Positions 56,417 to 64,000 of a DNA stretch of 64,000 nt are shown piece by piece; the first letter of the stretch is position 1, and each line of letters opens with the position of its first letter. Source of the stretch: BJGV01 sp003230615 (GTDB lineage Bacteria > Pseudomonadota > Gammaproteobacteria > Burkholderiales > Nitrosomonadaceae); the NCBI GenBank assembly GCA_963663215.1, contig OY760140.1:744001-808000 (forward strand), given 5' to 3'. Both the position numbers and the translations under genes were made by a program. The notes beneath the pieces were generated by a model that ran no database searches, was not told where the DNA came from, and worked only from the letters and a program-made list of their open reading frames with translations.

Positions 56417-57094
56417 ATGATTGACTGTTATTTCTGGACAACACCAAATGGATACAAGGTGCTAGTGTTTCTGGAAGAGGCTAACATCCCATACCGCATA
56501 ATTCCAATCAACATTAGTAAAGGCGAGCAATTTGACCTGAAATTCCTGCAGATCTCACCAAATAACAAGATACCAGTGGTTGTTGACCATGAACCGAAAG
56601 TCGCCATCGGGTCAATTTCGATCTTTGAATCAGGGGCAATCCTTTTATATCTAGCAGAAAAGACTGCTCAGTTTATCCCAACTAAACTTGCTGCACGCAC
56701 GGAAGTTTTAAAGTGGTTATTTTGGCAGGTAGGTGGTCTTGGGCCAATGCTCGGACAAAACCAACACTTTAGTCAGTATACTTCAGAGAAAATTCCTTAT
56801 GCTATTAGACGGTATGTAAATGAAACCAAGCGATTATTTAAGGTTCTCAACAACAAATTAGCCCATTGCCAATACATATGTGGAGAATACTCTATTGCTG
56901 ATATGGCCTGTTACCCGTGGGTTTTGAAACATCCCTTTTTAGAGCTACAGATTGATGATTTTCCCTACTTGAAACGTTGGCTCGATGAACTTGCAACACG
57001 CCCAGCGATCATTCGTGCCTATGAAAAGGGTACAGCGATCAATATCACGCCGACTGTAACCGAAGAATCAAAAAAGTTTCTGTTTGGGCCTTAG
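56417..57094 (+). CDS. Glutathione S-transferase family protein (YfcG-like)
   Basis: The 225-residue protein begins YFWTTPNGYKVLVFLEEANIPY, the GST/Ure2-like opening with Thr-Pro-Asn-Gly. It continues ISPNNKIPVVVDHEP and ESGAILLYLAEKT with the Glu-Ser glutathione site. The helical half has WLFWQVGGLGPMLGQNQHF. It probably has disulfide reductase activity. Confidence 0.92.
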   Translation: MIDCYFWTTPNGYKVLVFLEEANIPYRIIPINISKGEQFDLKFLQISPNNKIPVVVDHEPKVAIGSISIFESGAILLYLAEKTAQFIPTKLAARTEVLKWLFWQVGGLGPMLGQNQHFSQYTSEKIPYAIRRYVNETKRLFKVLNNKLAHCQYICGEYSIADMACYPWVLKHPFLELQIDDFPYLKRWLDELATRPAIIRAYEKGTAINITPTVTEESKKFLFGP

Positions 57095-57171
57095 TCTACT
57101 CGATTAATGGAGTGATGTTGAGTATCTGTTTCACGAAGTAATCCTGCTATCCCAGGATTTTCGCTACACTT

Positions 57172-57495
57172 TTATCCCCGTATCCATTGTCTCAAAAATT
57201 CAAGGGTTCGTTTTTTTATCCTTTTCCCCTTCGATTGAGCCTTCGCTAAGTCGATTGGATCCTTGCCAAATGCAATGGGCCATATCAATATAATAAATAA
57301 ATAGGATAAGACACTGAAAAACATAAAAGAAAGAATTTCTATTGCTGATAAAGAACTAAAGGATATAGTCGATGTGGCTATCTCCCGAGCATTCGTAGCA
57401 CAATAAAAAACTAACATGAGAATAGCTATACCAATCGCAATCCTAAAACTACGAATAAGAAAACGTCTTATTGAATTGCTTAATTTTTTATTCAT
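57172..57495 (-). CDS. Small inner-membrane protein of unknown function
   Basis: Two hydrophobic helices (about 18-35 and 48-75) lie in 107 residues with a very basic N-terminus (SNSIRRFLIRSFR) and C-terminus (SKGKRIKKRTLEF). I do not recognise the family. The frame is intact. Confidence 0.6.
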   Translation of the reverse strand: MNKKLSNSIRRFLIRSFRIAIGIAILMLVFYCATNAREIATSTISFSSLSAIEILSFMFFSVLSYLFIILIWPIAFGKDPIDLAKAQSKGKRIKKRTLEFLRQWIRG

Positions 57496-57549
57496 GCAGT
57501 TTACGCTACACTAAAAACAAATTAATTTAACATATAGTGAGGCGATCAA

Positions 57550-57793
57550 ATGTTTTCAATTTATATTGTAAGAGAATTTATCGGGTAGTGTACTGTTACC
57601 AACATAGGAATACTATTAATTGCAACAATTTTCCTAGCTCTAACTCATGCCCCTATTTTAAAAATTCATGCTAAATTGTTTGAATTAAGTCAGGCAGATT
57701 TGTCACTCTCTTACTTTCAATTTCTAGGGCAATACACTAGCTATCTATGTTCTAAATCTCGCACCATATATTGCCTTGAGAATAATGACTTGA
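57550..57793 (+). pseudogene. DUF6868-like small membrane protein gene, broken
   Basis: ATG 57550 reads FSIYIVREFIG, then TAG at 57586, then CTVTNIGILLIATIFLALTHAP and ELSQADLSLSYFQFLGQY. Known proteins of this type have Trp where the TAG lies. A one-base shift near 57745 leads into IYVLNLAPYIALRIM and a TGA at 57791, which is the usual C-terminus. Two lesions break a gene of about 80 codons. Confidence 0.68.
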
Positions 57794-57851
57794 TTTGCTT
57801 GGAGATGATATTTTAATGCCACAAGATTTCCTGAAGGGCCTTCTGATTTAC

Positions 57852-58232
57852 TTATGACTCTATTTTATAGTCCGTGGTTAACATTTCTAAAAGATGACAA
57901 TTTGTATCACGAAAATAGACTCCACGTCCGTCATTGTCATGGTTTATTTTCATGTTTTCTGAATCATTCGGACCGCTACCATGTTTAATATTTTCAAATT
58001 CTAAGCGCTTAAATATTTCATCAAATTCTTGCTCAGAAACTTTAAATGCATAGTGATGAGGTTCAAATTTCTCACTATTAGCAAAATCTAAACATAACGT
58101 TTTATTCACTCTTACTACAATAAAACGAGCAAACTCACCAACGTATTCGAATCCAAAGATTTTAGAATAAAATTTAGCAGACTCAACCTTGTCATGTGAA
58201 GGCACAATGGTATGGTTCAGTGTTATTTCCAT
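57852..58232 (-). CDS. VOC family protein
   Basis: The 126-residue protein starts EITLNHTIVPSHDKVESAKFYSKIFGF, with the VOC strand-helix pattern. HHYAFKVSEQEFDEIF and GRGVYFRDTNCHLLEMLT follow. The metal site His/Glu residues are at about 8, 60 and 112. Substrate is unknown. The gene is intact, unlike the VOC relative at 26308. Confidence 0.88.
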   Translation of the reverse strand: MEITLNHTIVPSHDKVESAKFYSKIFGFEYVGEFARFIVVRVNKTLCLDFANSEKFEPHHYAFKVSEQEFDEIFKRLEFENIKHGSGPNDSENMKINHDNDGRGVYFRDTNCHLLEMLTTDYKIES

Positions 58233-58482
58233 AAATGGTTTCTAGGTTATATTATCAAAGGACATATAAAAATAATTACAATACATCTTGCCATGACTAA
58301 TCGTTTTTAATCAACATTATTCGATAAATTTACAATGTAATTAATTAGAATGTGCATTATAAATACAGCTAAAGATTGACTACATTTTTCATCTTAGCTT
58401 TAGGTTTTGTATTGCTTTTCTCCTTAATTGCTATTTCAACAAAGCAAGGCTAGCTCATTTAACGTTTAGTTGAACTACTACA

Positions 58483-59568
58483 TCATTTTACTGAAGCTAA
58501 GAGCCATGCAACTCCAGCAGCAAGTGGCAGCGTCACCACCAAGGACAATAAAACACTACGCAATGTCTGCCAATTAAGTGTTTTCGCACTTGCGCCCACA
58601 CCAGCAATAGATCCAACAGAAACATGGGTTGTTGAAACCGGTAAGCCAAAATTACTAGCAACTAGTACTAGGGAGGCCGTAATTAAATTAGCGGCGAGAC
58701 CCTGTGTATGATCCATTCTCGTTATACGTTGGCTCATTGTTTTTGCAACCTGTTTAGCAAACAATACTCCTCCCATGGCCATTGAGAGACCGATCATGAC
58801 TATGGAGGCTGATGATTGTACTATTTGTGCGGTAAGGAGCAGCGCCGTCAATTTTGGCGTATCGTTCACCCCACGCGCAAAACAGATCGCCATCGCTGAT
58901 AAAATATGCAACCGGTCCATACTGCGCGATATGAAAACTCTGACCGGTGTTTTTAGTGGCTCACACGTATCATTGCTAGCTAAAATAATACTTGGTGCCG
59001 AGAACTGGCTAACTATAGTGCCATCCATTCCTGGTATCAGTGTTTGCACCGGCGCTACCAGGCAGGCACAATCTTTCTCAACCTCAATCGGACTCATCCG
59101 AAACATTCTGTAGGCAAACATTCCGACCACAACTGCGATTATCGGACTGATTAAAAGTGGTAACATAAACGTACTTGCCAGCTTGTCAAAATGTACCACA
59201 CTTTCACTTTGTGCTAACCCAGCTCCAACGAGTCCACCAATAAGGGCGTGGGTGGTAGAGACGGGGAAACCCAGTTTTGTGGCTAGAAAAACTGTAACGG
59301 CAGCGCCTATCGCAACACTCAAGATAAATAATGGCGCACTGGCAACCACACTTGGTACCAGACCCTTCCCAGAAAATTGTTGCACTAGCTCTTCAGCTAG
59401 TACTAGTGAAGCCAAGCTACCCGCTAATGTTGCAACCGTAGCTAGAATAAGTGCCTGACGATAGCTTAGGGTATTAGTCCCCCATACGGTGGCAAAACCT
59501 TTGGAGTTATCGTTAGCACCATTGCTAAAGGCTATAAATAATGCAGCGGTGATCAATAACCATTCCAT
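58483..59568 (-). CDS. PiT family phosphate transporter
   Basis: The 361-residue protein has the PiT duplication: GANDNSKGFATVWGT at the N-terminus and FARGVNDTPKLTALLL in the middle, and paired GFPVSTTHALIGGLVGAG and GLPVSTTHVSVGSIAGVG. It moves phosphate with a cation and also admits arsenate. Its start lies 43 bp after the ArsM-like gene's stop on the same strand. Confidence 0.93.
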   Translation of the reverse strand: MEWLLITAALFIAFSNGANDNSKGFATVWGTNTLSYRQALILATVATLAGSLASLVLAEELVQQFSGKGLVPSVVASAPLFILSVAIGAAVTVFLATKLGFPVSTTHALIGGLVGAGLAQSESVVHFDKLASTFMLPLLISPIIAVVVGMFAYRMFRMSPIEVEKDCACLVAPVQTLIPGMDGTIVSQFSAPSIILASNDTCEPLKTPVRVFISRSMDRLHILSAMAICFARGVNDTPKLTALLLTAQIVQSSASIVMIGLSMAMGGVLFAKQVAKTMSQRITRMDHTQGLAANLITASLVLVASNFGLPVSTTHVSVGSIAGVGASAKTLNWQTLRSVLLSLVVTLPLAAGVAWLLASVK

Positions 59569-59611
59569 TATTCCAATTTCCCCTGTTTAACTAAGTCTAT
59601 TTGATAAGAAA

Positions 59612-60556
59612 TTAGCAACATGCTGAAATTACTTTTGTATTTAGAATTGTGTCGAATGGCAGGGCACTGCCGCAACCTGGGAAAATACCAAAATGACGAG
59701 TGAAATCACCAACGAAATTGAAATGAGTTGCGAAGCGTGTGTCATGCAACATGCGCCAAGTGTTTCCGCACACTGGAAAAACTTTGCCGGCCTCAATATT
59801 ATGATGTTTATCGAGTACGAAGCGGTCAGTATGACCAGGAATGTTGCCACTATAAATTACTGCCTGGCCATAGTCCTCACATGAGGTTTCTAATCCTTCA
59901 AGTTTGAATAATCGGTAAGTGGCTGAGAAAAAACGGAGACTGCCTATACGTGAAGCCAGTTCAGAGTTCTTGATCGTTAACGGTTGATCAGTAATCAACC
60001 GCGGGTCTGTAAAACCTTGTCGATCCGCATAAACGTCAGAGAAATAGAATTCACCACCATCTTTGAGTAGACGGTGTATCCCACTTAATACTTCATCTTT
60101 ATCGAGTGAAAGATTGATTACACAATTAGATACAATCACATCAAAGCTACCTGGTTCCAGGTCTACTTCGTCAAGATGTTCAATATAGCCTTGGAGGAAG
60201 CTTACATTGGAATAACCAAAAGTATTCGAATGGAGCTCCTGATGTTTTCTGGCAATAGTGAGTTGCTCATTGGTCATATCAACACCCACCACCTCGCCCG
60301 TTGGCCCTACTAGTTGGGACAACAAGTAAACATCTCGCCCTGATCCGCAACCGAGATCCAGGACCCGGCAACCTTCAAGCAGGGGAGGGCAGACCAACCC
60401 ACAACCATAGTAGCGCGAGAGTACCTCTGGGTGGATTCGCGAGAGAAGCGGTTTTAACCATGCCGGAATTTGGCTGGTATCACAGCAAGCGTTAGTTTTT
60501 AGGTCGTCAGTATGTTGTAATTGGTGTCCGTAATAATCTTGAACAATTTCATGCAT
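59612..60556 (-). CDS. arsM: Arsenite S-adenosylmethionine methyltransferase-like (ArsM)
   Basis: The 314-residue protein has a SAM site VLDLGCGSGRDVYLLSQLVG near 66-85, VVGVDMTNEQL, and a DVIVSNCVINLS motif that holds the second catalytic Cys. A third Cys is in VFPVCGNTWRML. These three Cys bind arsenite in ArsM. It ends FGIFPGCGS and VISACC. GGAG precedes the ATG. It makes methylated arsenicals. It starts 155 bp after DUF3047 on the same strand. Confidence 0.9.
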   Translation of the reverse strand: MHEIVQDYYGHQLQHTDDLKTNACCDTSQIPAWLKPLLSRIHPEVLSRYYGCGLVCPPLLEGCRVLDLGCGSGRDVYLLSQLVGPTGEVVGVDMTNEQLTIARKHQELHSNTFGYSNVSFLQGYIEHLDEVDLEPGSFDVIVSNCVINLSLDKDEVLSGIHRLLKDGGEFYFSDVYADRQGFTDPRLITDQPLTIKNSELASRIGSLRFFSATYRLFKLEGLETSCEDYGQAVIYSGNIPGHTDRFVLDKHHNIEAGKVFPVCGNTWRMLHDTRFATHFNFVGDFTRHFGIFPGCGSALPFDTILNTKVISACC

Positions 60557-60711
60557 GGCTAATCTCCTAATAATTGCAATATAGCGTTGTAATTTGGTCG
60601 TGATAACGGATATAGTTTTTATAATTCATGGATAGATTTTGCCGCGTTTATATAAGTTATTGAGCAACAAATTCATCTCTTCAAAATTTAGAATAAGTTC
60701 ATCGGTTCATC

Positions 60712-61458
60712 TCATTGTTTGATCATGGAAAAATCACACTTTGTATCGCTTGGTACAAAGTGCAAATCGGCGAAACCAGAATGGGCGTGCTCGCCGGTGT
60801 TATCAGTATCGGATGCTACGGCTAGTAAAGTTGGACTGACACGATCCGTACCGAAAGCTAGTATGGCATCGTCCAGTATATTTCGTCGTTCTGTTACCCA
60901 TATTCCGGCATATTGAGACCCGGAACGTAGAACCATCATCTGTGTACGTTCGGTGTAAGCATTAGGGCGCCGAGTACCAACAGGATAGCGATTGTCCCAG
61001 ACATAATTAAGAGCTGCATCGGGAACATGGTTACCGTAAAGGCTACGTGCTATCTTGAGTTTGGCCATAGTGATTAAATCGATTGTTTCTGTGGGTAGGT
61101 TGAAAGCAAGGTAAACCCGTGCCGCATAGTCATCACCTGACTTAGTCGCCATATCTGCAGTTTTGAGTGGGGAATCGACTCGCCATCGCCAGCACAAAAT
61201 AGGGGTGTACGTGAGATCGATCAAAAGTGGTCGCGCTAACAGTGCCATACTTGCGTTAGCCTCAGCCTCTACAACAATTACACCGTCCCAAGAAATTATT
61301 TGGTATTTCGTGGGAGGTATCTTCTTGTCGAATCGAATTACCTGCCAGGGAGGGGGAGGTATTGTACTAACAGCTGCAGCGAAGTGGCCTACATGAGATT
61401 TACTGTATTTTGTGCCAGGACACTCGTGCACAGTAGGTTCAACACTACTACTGCCCAT
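60712..61458 (-). CDS. DUF3047 domain protein
   Basis: The 248-residue protein has YTPILCWRWRVDSPLKTADMATKSGDDYAARVYLAF, the DUF3047 core, followed by LNYVWDN and ILDDAILAFG. No signal peptide was seen with this start. It begins 3 bp after the TIGR04282 gene stop. DUF3047 proteins are of unknown function but are found near arsenic-sugar genes here. Confidence 0.88.
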   Translation of the reverse strand: MGSSSVEPTVHECPGTKYSKSHVGHFAAAVSTIPPPPWQVIRFDKKIPPTKYQIISWDGVIVVEAEANASMALLARPLLIDLTYTPILCWRWRVDSPLKTADMATKSGDDYAARVYLAFNLPTETIDLITMAKLKIARSLYGNHVPDAALNYVWDNRYPVGTRRPNAYTERTQMMVLRSGSQYAGIWVTERRNILDDAILAFGTDRVSPTLLAVASDTDNTGEHAHSGFADLHFVPSDTKCDFSMIKQ

Positions 61459-61461
61459 TTA

Positions 61462-62085
61462 CTATGCATGTTCTTTTTCTCCCCAAGTTTTGGGTAGCCA
61501 CCTTAGATCTTCCGGTTCATCAATATCGTGCAAACTAGGATAGCTATGAACTGAGTAGCCCAATCGTTTCAAGCGATGCATTGTTTCAATGAAAACAGTG
61601 TTGGTGCTCCATTTGATAAATTCAAACAAAGAGGAATGAAAAAAATTCAAGCCAAGTAACGCATACCCTCCATCGGTAACAGGAATGAGTGTTGAATCAA
61701 AGTGACGTAACGTATTAGCGGCTTGCAGCAAATGAAACGTGGTAAGTTCAAGGCAATCGGTCCCAATAAGTAAAACAGATTCATCATTAGCGATAACGCG
61801 CCGCGTTACACGTGTCAGCCGCTCTCCTAAATCTCCCTCACCCTGATCTGAATATTGCACTTCATCCGGTATGGTGAATGTTTGCCACACCGCGCCTGTT
61901 GAAGATGGAGTTACACATAGTTCAACCGGACCTATTTTGGCAGCTAGAGCTTCGCTCAGTGTGTACGTTAACATGCGTTGTGCAAGATCAGCTGCACCCT
62001 GTTCCCCAAGTGCAGGAATCAGGCGTGTCTTAGCAAATCCTGGCTGTGCTGCTTTAGCAATAATCACTATACGGATAGGTTTCAT
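61462..62085 (-). CDS. TIGR04282-type glycosyltransferase-like (arsenosugar set)
   Basis: From ATG 62085 the 207-residue protein reads MKPIRIVIIAKAAQPGFAKTR, a nucleotidyl/GT-A start, and LLIGTDCLELTTFHLLQAANTL with ..VTDGGYALLGL, the TIGR04282 signature. It belongs to the rSAM/selenodomain-associated transferase 1 group, also named in arsenosugar synthesis. It overlaps the next upstream gene by ATGA (4 bp), so they are coupled. Confidence 0.88.
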   Translation of the reverse strand: MKPIRIVIIAKAAQPGFAKTRLIPALGEQGAADLAQRMLTYTLSEALAAKIGPVELCVTPSSTGAVWQTFTIPDEVQYSDQGEGDLGERLTRVTRRVIANDESVLLIGTDCLELTTFHLLQAANTLRHFDSTLIPVTDGGYALLGLNFFHSSLFEFIKWSTNTVFIETMHRLKRLGYSVHSYPSLHDIDEPEDLRWLPKTWGEKEHA

Positions 62086-62759
62086 TGGTATGTCTTTGCC
62101 AGTTGGCTCGCTGGAATTCCCCTCCAATAATCCCAACGTAACCGCCACATAAGAAAAATTGTTTGCCAAACGCCATGTATCTCCCAACGCCGGCCTGAAG
62201 TAACGACACAGGAGGCGATACAGGCAGGATGAGAGATTGTACGCAGCCGTTTTGACAGTTCGACATCTTCCATCAACGGTTGATCTGGAAAGCAACCCGC
62301 CTCCGTAAAAGCTGTTTGTGTTACAAACATAGCTTGATCGCCAGTAGCAATGCTTGTTAGACGTGAGCGTAAATTCATCATATAACCGACTACACGAAGC
62401 ATTATTGGACGCCCGGTTATGCAAATATCAAAGCGACCCCAGCAGGATGATGGGTTATTTGAGAGTGCTTGTTTGACTAACAAATCAACCTTATCTGGCA
62501 GTTGCGTATCAGCATGTAGGAACAATAATACTGTTCCAGTAGCGCGCGCTGCACCAGCATTCATTTGTCGAGCACGACCACAGGCTGCCCTTTCTACCGT
62601 GAAGCCGGCACGCTCCACGATATCAGCCGAATTATCCTCACTACCGCCGTCGACAAGGATAATTTCACAGTTATTTCGAACCAGTGGTGTTAGCCTTTCA
62701 AGCAACTTAGGGATCCTGTGTGCTTCATTTAGTATTGGTATGATTATGGATAGTTTCAT
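62082..62759 (-). CDS. TIGR04283-type glycosyltransferase (arsenosugar set)
   Basis: From ATG 62759 it reads MKLSIIIPILNEAHRIPKLLERL, a GT2-family start, then IILVDGGSEDNSADIVERA, and RARQMNAGAARATGTVLLFLHADTQLP with the D-x-D-like HAD. QAMFVTQTAFTEAGCFPDQPLMEDVELSKRL is the usual catalytic segment. This is the TIGR04283 rSAM-associated transferase 2 form. An upstream start would add 31 residues with no ribosome binding site. It lies 23 bp from the oxidoreductase stop. Confidence 0.9.
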   Translation of the reverse strand: MKLSIIIPILNEAHRIPKLLERLTPLVRNNCEIILVDGGSEDNSADIVERAGFTVERAACGRARQMNAGAARATGTVLLFLHADTQLPDKVDLLVKQALSNNPSSCWGRFDICITGRPIMLRVVGYMMNLRSRLTSIATGDQAMFVTQTAFTEAGCFPDQPLMEDVELSKRLRTISHPACIASCVVTSGRRWEIHGVWQTIFLMWRLRWDYWRGIPASQLAKTYQ

Positions 62760-62782
62760 AATTTTTCGAGCCATTTTGTTTG

Positions 62783-64000
62783 TTATCGTTTCCAAGAGTG
62801 GTAATGAAATAACCAGGTCAACAAACATTGCGGCGTATGAGTTTTTTTCCATTTACCCGCAACGTATTTATTTGCTTCTGCCAAAGTAGGATAAATGTGG
62901 ATTGTGCCGAGAATCTTTGAAAGCCCCAATCCATGTTTCATTGCCAATACAAATTCGGCTAGCAAATCCCCTGCATGCTCGCCCACAATGGTCGCACCCA
63001 GAATACGATCCTTGCCCGGCACCGTTAGTACCTTGACGAAGCCTTGCGTCGTGCTATCTGTAATAGCGCGATCAAGATCATCAAATTCATATCTTGTAAC
63101 CTCATATGGCACATCCTTATCTCTAGCCTCTTGTTCATTGAGCCCTACACGGGCGACCTCAGGCTCAATAAATGTGGCCCAGGGAATAACCGAATAATCG
63201 ACTTTGAACTTCTTAAGGTCTCCAAAGAGTGCGTTAACAGCCGCATACCAGGCTTGATGTGAAGCGGTATGGGTGAACTGATAGGGGCCAGCTACGTCAC
63301 CGGCAGCTAAAATATTGGGATACAGTGTTTCTAGATATTCATTGGCTACTATCGTGTTTTTTGTTTCAATACCCAGTTCTTCCAGGCCGTAACCTGTTAG
63401 CCGTGCTATACGTCCCACAGCACATAATAGTGTGTCGAATTCGATTCTCCGCTCTACACCATCATGTTCTACGACAATAAACTTATTTTCATCTTCACAC
63501 TCACAGCGAAGGGCTTTATGGCCTATGAGCACTTCCACACCGTCCCGCTCAAGTGAGCTTCGCACCACTTCCGATATCTCCTCATCTTCGCGGATCATAA
63601 TCCGTGATGCCATTTCGATTTGAGTGACTTTGGAACCCAAACGAGCAAAACTCTGAGCTAGCTCGCAGCCTATCGGCCCACCACCAAGTACGATCAATCG
63701 AGATGGCGGCGCATCTTTCTTAGCGAATTCGTCCCACAATGTGTCACTGGTGACGTAGCCGACATCATCTAAACCGGGCAAAGGAGGCACGATTGGTTGA
63801 GCCCCTGTGGCTATTACAATGTTTCGGGTGGTCAGGCGCTGTATGTCACCGTTATGGAGCTTTACTTCTACAGTCCACGGATCTTTGATACAGGCGTAAC
63901 CCTCAAGTACTTCTACACCCAATTTAGTGTAGCGCTCAACGCTGTCGTGTGGTGCTACGGTACGGATAACTTCATGTATCCTTGCCATCACCTTGCTAAA
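62783..64000 (-). CDS. FAD-dependent pyridine nucleotide-disulfide oxidoreductase (mercuric-reductase-like), partial
   Basis: The frame is open at the right edge, so the N-terminus with the redox Cys pair is outside. Visible are IVIATGAQPIVPPLPGL, LIVLGGGPIGCELAQSFARLG for NAD(P)H, and ILAAGDVAGPYQFTH for FAD. The dimerisation domain ends TIHIYPTLAEANKY with the catalytic His-Pro-Thr element altered to His-Ile-Tyr-Pro-Thr. This is the mercuric reductase/lipoamide dehydrogenase family, seen at the start of arsenosugar clusters. It probably leads the operon. Confidence 0.88.
   Translation of the reverse strand, partial: FSKVMARIHEVIRTVAPHDSVERYTKLGVEVLEGYACIKDPWTVEVKLHNGDIQRLTTRNIVIATGAQPIVPPLPGLDDVGYVTSDTLWDEFAKKDAPPSRLIVLGGGPIGCELAQSFARLGSKVTQIEMASRIMIREDEEISEVVRSSLERDGVEVLIGHKALRCECEDENKFIVVEHDGVERRIEFDTLLCAVGRIARLTGYGLEELGIETKNTIVANEYLETLYPNILAAGDVAGPYQFTHTASHQAWYAAVNALFGDLKKFKVDYSVIPWATFIEPEVARVGLNEQEARDKDVPYEVTRYEFDDLDRAITDSTTQGFVKVLTVPGKDRILGATIVGEHAGDLLAEFVLAMKHGLGLSKILGTIHIYPTLAEANKYVAGKWKKTHTPQCLLTWLFHYHSWKR

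Overview
The window looks like the chromosome of a betaproteobacterial ammonia oxidiser of the Nitrosomonas type. This rests on two tandem cytochrome P460-family genes (51.4-52.6 kb) whose first member resembles the N. europaea hydroxylamine-oxidising P460 as I remember it, on a FimV-like protein and a sigma-54-dependent type IV pilin, and on moderate-to-low GC with long AT-rich spacers. No rRNA, convincing tRNA or CRISPR array was seen.

Layout. 1-3.5 kb: a GCS2-type ligase gene split by an IS3-family element (itself damaged), followed by a frameshifted M14 peptidase gene. 3.7-8.9 kb: histone-deacetylase-family enzyme, an exported isoaspartyl methyltransferase, a membrane spermidine-synthase-like protein and an unknown membrane protein. 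9.1-14.4 kb: Sel1 pseudogene, DUF805, zinc-ribbon and DUF2934 proteins, then lemA plus an M48 protease. 14.8-22.5 kb: a small accessory zone with an XRE regulator, a Sel1 paralogue, an anion symporter, a dead uracil-DNA glycosylase, a MazG-like enzyme, degenerate repeats and a truncated integrase. 22.5-31.7 kb: TauE permease, alpha/beta hydrolase, FimV-like protein, small lipoprotein and membrane genes, several pseudogenes and a glycine-rich repeat protein. 32.0-34.7 kb: phosphate module (porin with a Pho-box-like site, PstS). 35-45.4 kb: CDGSH protein, two prepilins, an MS-channel-like protein, hemerythrin and many small proteins.

45.5-49.3 kb is a metal-stress locus: an ECF sigma factor and NrsF-type anti-sigma factor diverge from a bufferin operon (bufA precursor peptide, bufB DUF692 enzyme, bufC partner, DoxX). 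The same GTAACC-N15/16-ACGTA-type promoter motif can be read in both directions in the shared intergenic region, which suggests autoregulation. 49.4-57.1 kb: two glutathione transferases, a DCC protein, DUF488, the P460 pair with a glutaredoxin-thioredoxin reductase fusion, a diguanylate cyclase and DjlA. 57.5-58.2 kb: a broken small membrane gene and a VOC protein. 58.5-64 kb: a leftward arsenic/arsenosugar-type set (flavin oxidoreductase, two TIGR04283/TIGR04282-type transferases, DUF3047, ArsM-like methyltransferase, PiT phosphate transporter).

A striking property is the number of genes broken by one or two small lesions: a clean IS insertion, an 8-bp near-duplication, A-run deletions, and in-frame amber codons at places where homologues carry tryptophan. 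About a dozen such loci are listed. Protein family assignments come from reading the translations and from memory of the families; no database search was run.
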